The notes under the pieces are model-generated. The model did no database searches and was not told the DNA's origin. It saw only the letters and a list, made by a program, of their open reading frames with translations. A stretch of DNA of 64,000 nucleotides from Gonocerus acuteangulatus. Lineage: Eukaryota; Arthropoda; Insecta; Hemiptera; Coreidae. Numbering within the stretch: the first letter of the stretch is position 1; the number at the start of each line of letters is the position of its first letter. Location of the stretch: positions 6,113,588 to 6,177,587 of the forward strand of contig OX328131.1 in NCBI GenBank assembly GCA_946811695.1, given 5' to 3'. Made by a program: the position numbers and the translations under genes. This document shows positions 36,448 to 47,384 of this stretch, piece after piece.

Positions 36448-36823
36448 GAGCAAACTAGAGAACCAACATATTCTAACCATTCTCCAAGTAATATATTAAA
36501 GTATGGTCTTATTCGATACTTTATTTAAGGCATTAAAGGCTATTCTACAACCCGTATCGCCCACAATCCAAGAGCAAAGTCTCCAATGAGAGATAACAAG
36601 CTCCAAGAGATAAAAAGAAACGTGAAGCCATGGAAAACATCTACATATCATACAAGTAGAAAGGAAGTAGTCTTGACCCGAATGAGAATCGGCCATACAA
36701 ACCTCACGCATTCCTTCCTAATGTCTAAGGACCCCCCACCAGTTTGTAGCTCATGCAATGTACTGCTAACTGTGAAGCACATCTTGACTAATTGCCGGGC
36801 CTATGAGCAACTGAAAGAGCAAC
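36448..36823 (+). pseudogene. LINE ORF2 C-terminal piece S3
   Basis: Private variants 'acatatcatacaagtag' and 'agtcttgaccc', shared with S5. Confidence 0.85.
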
Positions 36824-37216
36824 GGATACATATCATCCCTATCATCACTTCAAACTATCGAATATGCAAATCGGATACATATCATCCCTATCATCACTTC
36901 AAACTATCGAATATGCAAATCGGATACATATCATCCCTATCATCACTTCAAACTATCGAATATGCAAATCGGATACATATCATCCCTATCATCACTTCAA
37001 ACTATCGAATATGCAAATCGGATACTTATCATCCCTATCATCACTTCAAACTATCGAATATGCAAATCGGATACATAGCGTCCCTATCATCCCTTCAAAC
37101 TATCGAATATGCAAATCGGATACATATCATCCCTATCATCACTTCAAACTATCGAATATGCAAATCGGATACATATCATCCCTATCATCACTTCAAACTA
37201 TCGAATATGCAAATCG
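36824..37216 (+). repeat. 49-bp array, block A4 (8 copies)
   Basis: 393 bp = 8 x 49 + 1. Its final monomers repeat the 'cttatcatcc' then 'catagcgtcc' order that ends block A2. Confidence 0.95.
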
Positions 37217-37592
37217 GAGCAAACTAGAGAACCAACATATTCTAACCATTCTCCAAGTAATATATTAAAGTATGGTCTTATTCGATACTTTTTTTAAGGC
37301 ATTAAAGGCTATTCTACAACCCGTATCGCCCACAATCCAAGAGCAAAGTCTCCAATGAGAGATAACAAGCTCCAAGAGATAAAAAGAAACGTGAAGCCAT
37401 GGAAAACATCTACAAACCATACAAGGAGAAAGGAAGTAGTCTTTACCCGAATGAGAATCGGCCATACAAACCTCACGCATTCCTTACTAATGTCTAAGGA
37501 CCCCCCACCAGTTTGTAGCTCATGCAATGTACTGCTAACTGTGAAGCACATCTTGACTAATTGCCGGGCCTATGAGCAACTGAAAGAGCAAC
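37217..37592 (+). pseudogene. LINE ORF2 C-terminal piece S4
   Basis: Duplicate of S2, 3,734 bp downstream, with the same private variants. Confidence 0.85.
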
Positions 37593-40181
37593 GGATACAT
37601 ATCATCCCTATCATCACTTCAAACTATGGAATATGCAAATCGGATACATATCGTCCCTATCATCACTTCAAAATATCGAATATGCAAATCGGATACATAT
37701 CATCCCTATCATCACTTCAAACTATCGAATATGCAAATCGGATACATATCATCCCTATCATCACTTCAAACTATCGAATATGCAAATCGGATACATATCA
37801 TCCCTATCATCACTTCAAACTATGGAATATGCAAATCGGATACATATCATCCCTATCATCACTTCAAACTATCGAATATGCAAATCGGATACATATCATC
37901 CCTATCATCCCTTCAAACTATCGAATATGCAAATCGGATACATATCATCCCTATCATCACTTCAAACTATGGAATATGCAAATCGGATACATATCATCCC
38001 TATCATCACTTCAAACTATCGAATATGCAAATCGGATACATATCATCCCTATCATCCCTTCAAACTATCGAATATGCAAATCGGATACATAGCGTCCCTA
38101 TCATCACTTCAAACTATCGAATATGCAAATCGGATACATATCATCCCTATCATCACATCAAACTATCGAATATGCAAATCGGATACATATCATCCCTATC
38201 ATCACATCAAACTATCGAATATGCAAATCGGATACATATCATCCCTATCATCACTTCAAACTATGGAATATGCAAATCGGATACATATCATCCCTATCAT
38301 CACTTCAAACTATCGAATATGCAAATCGGATACATATCATCCCTATCATCCCTTCAAACTATCGAATATGCAAATCGGATACATATCATCCCTTCAAACT
38401 ATCGAATATGCAAATCGGATACATAGCGTCCCTATCATCACTTCAAACTATCGAATATGCAAATCGGATACATATCATCCCTATCATCACATCAAACTAT
38501 CGAATATGCAAATCGGATACATATCATCCCTATCATCACATCAAACTATCGAATATGCAAATCGGATACATATCATCCCTATCATCACTTCAAACTATGG
38601 AATATGCAAATCGGATACATATCATCCCTATCATCACTTCAAACTATCGAATATGCAAATCGGATACATATTATCCCTATCATCCCTTCAAACTATCGAA
38701 TATGCAAATCGGATACATAGCGTCCCTATCATCACTTCAAACTATCGAATATGCAAATCGGATACATATCATCCCTATCATCCCTTCAAACTATCGAATA
38801 TGCAAATCGGATACATAGCGTCCCTATCATCACTTCAAACTATCGAATATGCAAATCGGATACATATCATCCCTATCATCACATCAAACTATCGAATATG
38901 CAAATCGGATACATATCATCCCTATCATCACATCAAACTATCGAATATGCAAATCGGATACATATCATCCCTATCATCACTTCAAACTATCGAATATGCA
39001 AATCGGATACATATCATCCCTATCATCACTTCAAACTATGGAATATGCAAATCGGATACATATCATCCCTATCATCACTTCAAACTATCGAATATGCAAA
39101 TCGGATACATATCATCCCTATCATCACTTCAAACTATCGAATATGCAAATCGGATACATATCATCCCTATCATCACTTCAAACTATCGAATATGCAAATC
39201 GGATACATATCGTCCCTATCATCCCTTCAAACTATCGAATATGCAAATCGGATACATATCATCCCTATCATCACTTCAAACTATCGAATATGCAAATCGG
39301 ATACATATCATCCCTATCATCCCTGCAAACTATCGAATATGCAAATCGGATACATATCATCCCTATCATCACTTCAAACTATGGAATATGCAAATCGGAT
39401 ACATATCATCCCTATCATCACTTCAAACTATCGAATATGCAAATCGGATACATATCATCCCTATCATCACTTCAAACTATCGAATATGCAAATCGGATAC
39501 ATATCATCCCTATCATCACTTCAAACTATGGAATATGCAAATCGGATACATATCATCCCTATCATCACTTCAAACTATCGAATATGCAAATCGGATACAC
39601 ATCATCCCTATCATCACATCAAACTATCGAATATGCAAATCGGATACATATCATCCCTATCATCACTTCAAACTATCGAATATGCAAATCGGATACATAT
39701 CATCCCTATCATCACTTCAAACTATGGAATATGCAAATCGGATACATATCATCCCTATCATCCCTTCAAACTATCGAATATGCAAATCGGATACATATCA
39801 TCCCTATCATCACTTCAAACTATCGAATATGCAAATCGGATACATATCATCCCTATCATCACTTCAAACTATCGAATATGCAAATCGGATACATATCATC
39901 CCTATCATCACTTCAAACTATCGAATATGCAAATCGGATACATATCATCCCTATCATCACTTCAAACTATCGAATATGCAAATCGGATACATATCATCCC
40001 TATCATCACTTCAAACTATCGAATATGCAAATCGGATACATAGCGTCCCTATCATCCCTTCAAACTATCGAATATGCAAATCGGATACATATCATCCCTA
40101 TCATCACTTCAAACTATCGAATATGCAAATCGGATACATATCATCCCTATCATCACTTCAAACTATCGAATATGCAAATCG
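37593..40181 (+). repeat. 49-bp array, block A5 (~53 copies)
   Basis: Duplicate of A3. The 9-bp-short monomer recurs at about 38380-38394, and the translated 866-codon read-through is the same in both. Confidence 0.95.
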
Positions 40182-40557
40182 GAGCAAACTAGAGAACCAA
40201 CATATTCTAACCATTCTCCAAGTAATATATTAAAGTATGGTCTTATTCGATACTTTATTTAAGGCATTAAAGGCTATTCTACAACCCGTATCGCCCACAA
40301 TCCAAGAGCAAAGTCTCCAATGAGAGATAACAAGCTCCAAGAGATAAAAAGAAACGTGAAGCCATGGAAAACATCTACATATCATACAAGTAGAAAGGAA
40401 GTAGTCTTGACCCGAATGAGAATCGGCCATACAAACCTCACGCATTCCTTCCTAATGTCTAAGGACCCCCCACCAGTTTGTAGCTCATGCAATGTACTGC
40501 TAACTGTGAAGCACATCTTGACTAATTGCCGGGCCTATGAGCAACTGAAAGAGCAAC
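40182..40557 (+). pseudogene. LINE ORF2 C-terminal piece S5
   Basis: Duplicate of S3, including 'acatatcatacaagtag'. Confidence 0.85.
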
Positions 40558-41685
40558 GGATACATATCATCCCTATCATCACTTCAAACTATCGAATATG
40601 CAAATCGGATACATATCATCCCTATCATCACTTCAAACTATCGAATATGCAAATCGGATACATATCATCCCTATCATCACATCAAACTATCGAATATGCA
40701 AATCGGATACATATCATCCCTATCATCACTTCAAACTATGGAATATGCAAATCGGATACATATCATCCCTATCATCCCTTCAAACTATCGAATATGCAAA
40801 TCGGATACATAGCGTCCCTATCATCCCTTCAAACTATCGAATATGCAAATCGGATACATATCATCCCTATCATCACTTCAAACTATCGAATATGCAAATC
40901 GGATACATATCATCCCTATCATCCCTTCAAACTATCGAATATGCAAATCGGATACATATCATCCCTATCATCACTTCAAACTATCGAATATGCAAATCGG
41001 ATACATATCATCCCTATCATCACTTCAAACTATCGAATATGCAAATCGGATACATAGCGTCCCTATCATCCCTTCAAACTATCGAATATGCAAATCGGAT
41101 ACATATCATCCCTATCATCACTTCAAACTATCGAATAAGCAAATCGGATACATATCATCCCTATCATCACTTCAAACTATCGAATATGCAAATCGGATAC
41201 ATATCATCCCTATCATCACTTCAAACTATCGAATATGCAAATCGGATACATATCATCCCTATCATCACTTCAAACTATGGAATATGCAAATCGGATACAT
41301 ATCATCCCTATCATCACTTCAAACTATCGAATATGCAAATCGGATACATATCATCCCTATCATCACTTCAAACTATGGAATATGCAAATCGGATACATAT
41401 CATCCCTATCATCACTTCAAACTATCGAATAAGCAAATCGGATACTTATCATCCCTATCATCACTTCAAACTATGGAATATGCAAATCGGATACATATCA
41501 TCCCTATCATCACTTCAAACTATCGAATATGCAAATCGGATACATATCATCCCTATAATCACTTCAAACTATCGAATATGCAAATCGGATACACATCATC
41601 CCTATCATCACATCAAACTATCGAATATGCAAATCGGATACATATCATCCCTATCATCACTTCAAACTATCGAATATGCAAATCG
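40558..41685 (+). repeat. 49-bp array, block A6 (23 copies)
   Basis: 1,128 bp = 23 x 49 + 1. Here the large duplication breaks down: the block differs from A4 after the second monomer. Confidence 0.95.
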
Positions 41686-42061
41686 GAGCAAACTAGAGAA
41701 CCAACATATTCTAACCATTCTCCAAGTATTATATTAAAGTATGGTCTTATTCGATACTTTATTTAAGGCATTAAAGGCTATTCTACAACCCGTATCGCCC
41801 ACAATCCAAGAGCAAAGTCTCCAATGAGAGATAACAAGCTCCAAGAGATAAAAAGAAACGTTAAGCCATGGAAAACATCTACAAACCATACAAGGAGAAA
41901 GGAAGTAGTCTTGACCCGAATGAGAATCGGCCATACAAACCTCACGCATTCCTTCCTAATGTCTAAGGACCCCCCACCAGTTTGTAGCTCATGCAATGTA
42001 CTGCTAACTGTGAAGCACATCTTGACTAATTGCCGGGCCTATGAGCAACTGAAAGAGCAAC
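41686..42061 (+). pseudogene. LINE ORF2 C-terminal piece S6
   Basis: Variant 'caagtattatatt' (shared with S8 and S10) and a private 'aaacgttaagcc'. Confidence 0.85.
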
Positions 42062-42552
42062 GGATACATATCATCCCTATCATCACTTCAAACTATGGAA
42101 TATGCAAATCGGATACATATCGTCCCTATCATCACTTCAAAATATCGAATATGCAAATCGGATACATATCATCCCTATCATCACTTCAAACTATCGAATA
42201 TGCAAATCGGATACATATCATCCCTATCATCACTTCAAACTATCGAATATGCAAATCGGATACATATCATCCCTATCATCCCTTCAAACTATCGAATATG
42301 CAAATCGGATACATATCATCCCTATCATCACTTCAAACTATCGAATATGCAAATCGGATACACATCATCCCTATCATCACATCAAACTATCGAATATGCA
42401 AATCGGATACATATCATCCCTATCATCACTTCAAACTATCGAATATGCAAATCGGATACATATCATCCCTATCATCACTTCAAACTATCGAATATGCAAA
42501 TCGGATACATATCATCCCTATCATCACTTCAAACTATCGAATATGCAAATCG
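42062..42552 (+). repeat. 49-bp array, block A7 (10 copies)
   Basis: 491 bp = 10 x 49 + 1. Starts with the same three-monomer order (including 'cttcaaaatatcg') as A3 and A5. Confidence 0.95.
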
Positions 42553-42928
42553 GAGCAAACTAGAGAACCAACATATTCTAACCATTCTCCAAGTAATATA
42601 TTAAAGTATGGTCTTATTCGATACTTTATTTAAGGCATTAAAGGCTATTCTACAACCCGTATCGCCCACAATCCAAGAGCAAAGTCTCCAATGAGAGATA
42701 ACAAGCTCCAAGAGATAAAAAGAAACGTGAAGCCATGGAAAACATCTACAAACCATACAAGGAGAAAGGAAGTAGTCTTGACCCGAATGAGAATCGGCCA
42801 TACAAACCTCACGCATTCCTTCCTCATGTCTAAGGACCCCCCACCAGTTTGTAGCTCATGCAATGTACTGCTAACTGTGAAGCACATCTTGACTAATTGC
42901 CGGGCCTATGAGCAACTGAAAGAGCAAC
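42553..42928 (+). pseudogene. LINE ORF2 C-terminal piece S7
   Basis: Variant 'cttcctcatgtc', shared with S8 and S9. Confidence 0.85.
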
Positions 42929-43312
42929 GGATACATATCATCACTTCAAACTATGGAATATGCAAATCGGATACATATCGTCCCTATCATCACTTCAAAC
43001 TATCGAATATGCAAATCGGATACATATCATCCCTATCATCACTTCAAACTAAGGAATATGCAAATCGGATACATATCATCCCTATCATCACATCAAACTA
43101 TCGAATATGCAAATCGGATACATATCATCCCTATCATCACATCAAACTATCGAATATGCAAATCGGATACATATCCTCCCTATCATCACTTCAAACTATC
43201 GAATATGCAAATCGGATACATATCATCCCTATCATCCCTTCAAACTATCGAATATGCAAATCGGATACATATCATCCCTATCATCACATCAAACTATCGA
43301 ATATGCAAATCG
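42929..43312 (+). repeat. 49-bp array, block A8 (8 copies)
   Basis: 384 bp = 8 x 49 + 1 minus 9. The first monomer lacks the 9-bp 'ccctatcat' step. A 'catcctccc' variant is private to this block. Confidence 0.95.
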
Positions 43313-43688
43313 GAGCAAACTAGAGAACCAACATATTCTAACCATTCTCCAAGTATTATATTAAAGTATGGTCTTATTCGATACTTTATTTAAGGCATTA
43401 AAGGCTATTCTACAACCCGTATCGCCCACAATCCAAGAGCAAAGTCTCCAATGAGAGATAACAAGCTCCAAGAGATAAAAAGAAACGTGAAGCCATGGAA
43501 AACATCTACAAACCATACAAGGAGAAAGGAAGTAGTCTTGACCCGAATGAGAATCGGCCATACAAACCTCACGCATTCCTTCCTCATGTCTAAGGACCCC
43601 CCACCAGTTTGTAGCTCATGCAATGTACTGCTAACTGTGAAGCACATCTTGACTAATTGCCGGGCCTATGAGCAACTGAAAGAGCAAC
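43313..43688 (+). pseudogene. LINE ORF2 C-terminal piece S8
   Basis: Combines the 'caagtattatatt' and 'cttcctcatgtc' variants, so it looks like a recombinant between variant groups. Confidence 0.85.
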
Positions 43689-44130
43689 GGATACATATCA
43701 TCCCTATCATCACTTCAAACTATGGAATATGCAAATCGGATACATATCATCCCTATCATCACTTCAAACTATCGAATATGCAAATCGGATACATATCATC
43801 CCTATCATCACTTCAAACTATGGAATATGCAAATCGGATACATATCATCCCTATCATCACTTCAAACTATGGAATATGCAAATCGGATACATATCATCCC
43901 TATCATCACTTCAAACTATCGAATATGCAAATCGGATACATATCATCCCTATCATCACTTCAAACTATCGAATATGCAAATCGGATACATAGCGTCCCTA
44001 TCATCCCTTCAAACTATCGAATATGCAAATCGGATACATATCATCCCTATCATCACTTCAAACTATCGAATGTGCAAATCGGATACATATCATCCCTATC
44101 ATCACTTCAAACTATCGAATATGCAAATCG
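43689..44130 (+). repeat. 49-bp array, block A9 (9 copies)
   Basis: 442 bp = 9 x 49 + 1. Contains the only 'cgaatgtgc' variant I noticed. Confidence 0.95.
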
Positions 44131-44506
44131 GAGCAAACTAGAGAACCAATATATTCTAACCATTCTCCAAGTAATATATTAAAGTATGGTCTTATTCGAT
44201 ACTTTATTTAAGGCATTAAAGGCTATTCTACAACCCGTATCGCCCACAATCCAAGAGCAAAGTCTCCAATGAGAGATAACAAGCTCCAAGAGATAAAAAG
44301 AAACGTGAAGCCATGGAAAACATCTACAAACCATACAAGGAGAAAGGAAGTAGTCTTGACCCGAATGAGAATCGGCCATACAAACCTCACGCATTCCTTC
44401 CTCATGTCTAAGGACCCCCCACCAGTTTGTAGCTCATGCAATGTACTGCTAACTGTGAAGCACATCTTGACTAATTGCCGGGCCTATGAGCAACTGAAAG
44501 AGCAAC
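44131..44506 (+). pseudogene. LINE ORF2 C-terminal piece S9
   Basis: Private 'ccaatatattc' near the start; otherwise like S7. Confidence 0.85.
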
Positions 44507-44801
44507 GGATACATATCATCCCTATCATCACTTCAAACTATCGAATATGCAAATCGGATACATATCATCCCTATCATCACTTCAAACTATCTAATATGCA
44601 AATCGGATACATATCATCCCTATCATCACATCAAACTATCGAATATGCAAATCGGATACATATCATCCCTATCATCACTTCAAACTATCGAATATGCAAA
44701 TCGGATACATATCATCCCTATCATCCCTTCAAACTATCGAATATGCAAATCGGATACATATCATCCCTATCATCACATCAAACTATCGAATATGCAAATC
44801 G
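44507..44801 (+). repeat. 49-bp array, block A10 (6 copies)
   Basis: 295 bp = 6 x 49 + 1, the last and shortest block. Contains a 'tatctaatatg' variant. Confidence 0.95.
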
Positions 44802-45281
44802 GAGCAAACTAGAGAACCAACATATTCTAACCATTCTCCAAGTATTATATTAAAGTATGGTCTTATTCGATACTTTATTTAAGGCATTAAAGGCTATTCT
44901 ACAACCCGTATCGCCCACAATCCAAGAGCAAAGTCTCCAATGAGAGATAACAAGCTCCAAGAGATAAAAAGAAACGTGAAGCCATGGAAAACATCTACAA
45001 ACCATACAAGGAGAAAGGAAGTAGTCTTGACCCGAATGAGAATCGGCCATACAAACCTCACGCATTCCTTCCTAATGTCTAAGGACCCCCCACCAGTTTG
45101 TAGCTCATGCAATGTACTGCTAACTGTGAAGCACATCTTGACTAATTGCCGGGCCTATGAGCAACTGAAAGAGCAACACCAACTGTCTGACTCCTTAGAT
45201 CAAATTCTAGGAGATCATACTAACCAAGTCGAGCGACTCTTTGACTTTTTAAAGGCCGCTCAATTAATGGACAAAATCTAG
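44802..45281 (+). pseudogene. LINE ORF2 C-terminus (S10), the only piece that reaches the natural stop
   Basis: The open frame from 44940 to 45281 (113 codons, TAG stop) begins M-R-D-N-K-L-Q and contains R-M-R-I-G-H-T-N-L-T-H at residues 32-42. A Cys/His motif C54-x2-C57-x7-H65-x4-C70 follows, in the order seen after the RNase H domain in I-type LINE ORF2 proteins. Upstream, the RNase H-like frame ends in a stop after Q-V-L-Y near 44853, and the W-x-P-S-H-type and G-N-E-x-A-D-type blocks are not visible. This RNase H region is therefore interrupted or deleted and the copy is dead. The final 30 residues are hydrophilic and of unknown role. Confidence 0.88.
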
Positions 45282-45663
45282 GCAGAACATAAACACCGAA
45301 ATGATCGTTTCTTTATTGCATTTATATATATTATTTTATTAACATTATTCTCTTTTTATTTGATTTTTATTACATTTATTATTATGTTTTATTATTTTCC
45401 ATTTTTTTTATTCATTTATTTTTTTTTTCATTTATTTATTTTTTAATATTTTTTACTTTTTATTTTTTTGCATGCAATTGAGCATTTCTCGTTTATCGTT
45501 TGAATTAATAAAATCTGCAAATAGAAAAATTATTGATAGCAATTTAATCATAATGTATACATATTGATACTTATTACAGAATTATAATGAAAATTACTAC
45601 ACAGGAATGGCGTTAGTGACCTTAAGGGTTGACACGCCATTATAATAATTTAAAAAAAAAAAA
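45282..45663 (+). mobile_element. 3' UTR and poly(A) of the satellite-bearing LINE
   Basis: After the ORF2 stop comes a T-rich stretch, 'gaattaataaaatctg' (an AATAAA signal at about 45506), a terminal block GGCGTTAGTGACCTTAAGGG (45609-45628) ending TTGACACGCC, then A-rich sequence to 45663. GGCGT and ACGCC can pair as a terminal hairpin. The GGCGTTA...GTTGAxACGCC pattern also closes the SINE at 46384-46699, suggesting that SINE borrows this LINE's machinery. Confidence 0.8.
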
Positions 45664-45760
45664 GTCTCGAATCTGAAAAACGAGATTTTGCTTATTCGAT
45701 AGTTTGACGTGGTAAGGACGATATATCTTCGAATAACAGAATATTTACTTACAGACTTAA

Positions 45761-45766
45761 TACTTG

Positions 45767-45835
<69 letters not shown>

Positions 45836-45894
45836 CAATAAATATAAATATTACAATTGTAATTCAGTTACAATATATTGTTCCTACTTGAGGT
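45761..45894 (-). mobile_element. Very short retroposed fragment with 65-base poly(A)
   Basis: TACTTGAGGT occurs at 45761-45770 and 45885-45894. Between them lie a T65 run (45771-45835) and only 49 further bases. On the minus strand this is a 49-bp body plus poly(A)65, flanked by 10-bp duplications. It is an extreme 5' truncation of some transcript; the source is not identifiable. Confidence 0.8.
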
Positions 45895-46383
45895 GTATTA
45901 CACAGGTATTCTGTCAGTATGTCATGTTTTCAACATTTGTCAGGTTGCTGCGTTGTCTACAGTTTGTCAGTATACATCTGTTTGTCAGTTAGAGTTCTGT
46001 TGCATTGTCTGCAAGTTGGTCTTACTTTTCTGTCTAGTACGTACGGGTAAGTTGAGTGTGTCCTATAGGAATGGGTAAGAATGACATGTAATATCAAGTA
46101 CTTTATACCTATTAACGAATCCTTTATTACATAAGTTGTGTTTAACGTAAATACATTTTTTTTGTTTCGGAGTAATTTGGCAGTGAACATGTCTAGGAGT
46201 CTATAAGATCCCGGTGCCACCGTTAGCATTGGTCATATTCATACTGTCCGTTTAATCTTGTCGGAAATAATTCGTTTATTATTCCAAACACGAATAAAAG
46301 TAATAAATTTGTAATAAGAGTGTTTTTAAAGGACGTTGGTGGGCTATCAGATTCACCGTTGTGCATACAATCATTTCAGTGTA
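45895..46383. other. Unassigned DNA
   Basis: No supported gene. Open frames of 66-90 codons on both strands overlap each other and show no domain that I recognise. Confidence 0.4.
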
Positions 46384-46699
46384 GTGGCCGTGGTCTAGTG
46401 GCTAACGCCTTAAATTCTCATGTGGGAGATGAGGGTTCGAGTCTCACTTGCAGCAGGGATTTTTCTCATTCCAAGGCGTTGAGTGGTTTCCCTGCTTCAC
46501 TATGGATGTCGGCGCTAATGGCCTAGATGTCGGTGGACCCCTTGAAAAAAAATATACATTAGTACCACTTGGATCCAACAAAATTTTAAGATTAGCCCAA
46601 AAACAAACATCATTTGCTGTTGGTATTATAAAAGGGTGGAAACCTGTAGATAGTCCGGCGTTAACGTTGATACGCCGTTAAACAAAAAAAAAAAAAAAA
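46384..46699 (+). mobile_element. tRNA-headed SINE with a 5S-like segment and LINE-like tail
   Basis: Head: GTGGTCTAGTGGCTAACGCC (A box) and GGGTTCGAGTCTC (B box). The middle ends in 'catttgctgttggtattat', which resembles the 5S 3' end plus junction of the 5S SINE ('gtgctgttggcattag'). It then continues AAAAGGGTGG, 'aacctgtagatag', GGCGTTAACGTTGATACGCC and poly(A). It is thus a mosaic of tRNA head, 5S-like middle and a tail matching the 3' hairpin of the LINE at 45609. Confidence 0.82.
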
Positions 46700-47185
46700 T
46701 CAGGAATTCCTATAGCCGAATGAAGTGGTGGATGTTAAAACTATATAGGAAAATACCGAAAATCCTAATATTTATTGGCTTTTGCACAAGCTCCATAAAG
46801 CACCCTGGTTTTTATGTTCCAATTACTATGAGAAATATGTTCTAGAATATGAGCCTCTTATACAAATTTTAAAAGCAACATTTTGAGCTAATGTTATATT
46901 CATTATTTAAAAAAAAAAATATTATATGTTCAAAAAGTTTACATAGGATCAAAAAATGTATTATTAAATTATAAATTAAATATAGTTTTCTAAGTAATTT
47001 TTTTTTAGATAACATTAGTCTTATTGGCAATTCTTTGAATTCGATGAGACGCGATGCAACCGTAAGCGTTAATGATCGGGTGCAACCACTGAACCGTAAA
47101 TGTAACATCTATTTTTCCTTGATAGATTCTGTAGTCAATAATAAAACGCATCTTCAATGTATAGAAATGCCTGGAATTTCGATTT
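46700..47185. other. Unassigned AT-rich DNA
   Basis: No gene recognised. Confidence 0.4.
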
Positions 47186-47384
47186 AATAAAATTACTGTA
47201 ATAAAGTAAACTAATTTATATAGTTAACAATAGCTCCATGAAATATGCAAATCTTCCTGTTCAATTTGTTATGAATAGAAATCAGGGATTTAGTTAAGGC
47301 TAAGTATTGTGCTATTGTGTCAGGGATCAATATTGTGGAGCTGCAAAGAATAGTCAATTATTTCGTATTGTGGTTTATTTATAT
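47186..47384 (+). repeat. Dispersed repeat, copy 2 of an inverted pair
   Basis: Inverted match to 10757-10965 with few changes across about 200 bp. Confidence 0.75.

Larger units (their letters stand above)
30063..45177 (+). repeat. 15-kb higher-order satellite: 49-bp arrays alternating with LINE ORF2 pieces
   Basis: Ten blocks of a 49-bp monomer (about 11.4 kb, about 230 monomers) are each followed by a LINE segment, 376 bp in the nine complete cases. Each segment starts GAGCAAACTAG, continuous with the last monomer. It ends GAGCAAC, where the next array begins CGGATACA. Nine of the ten blocks measure 49n+1 bp or that length minus 9. The monomer encodes S-L-S-S-L-Q-T-I-E-Y-A-N-R in one phase and runs in frame into the LINE piece, as the corresponding RNase H strand of I-type LINEs would. 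I infer the satellite grew inside a LINE copy. Confidence 0.93.

Noticed and set aside
31065..40233. Long open frames (up to 866 codons) as a repeat-protein gene family
   Set aside because: They are read-through of a stop-free 49-bp tandem repeat, exist in all three forward frames at once, and begin at ATGs inside the monomer. No promoter, splice or codon-bias evidence supports coding.
30704..45136. Repeated 71- and 80-codon minus-strand frames in each LINE piece
   Set aside because: They are antisense shadows of the LINE ORF2 C-terminus and recur only because the piece is duplicated.
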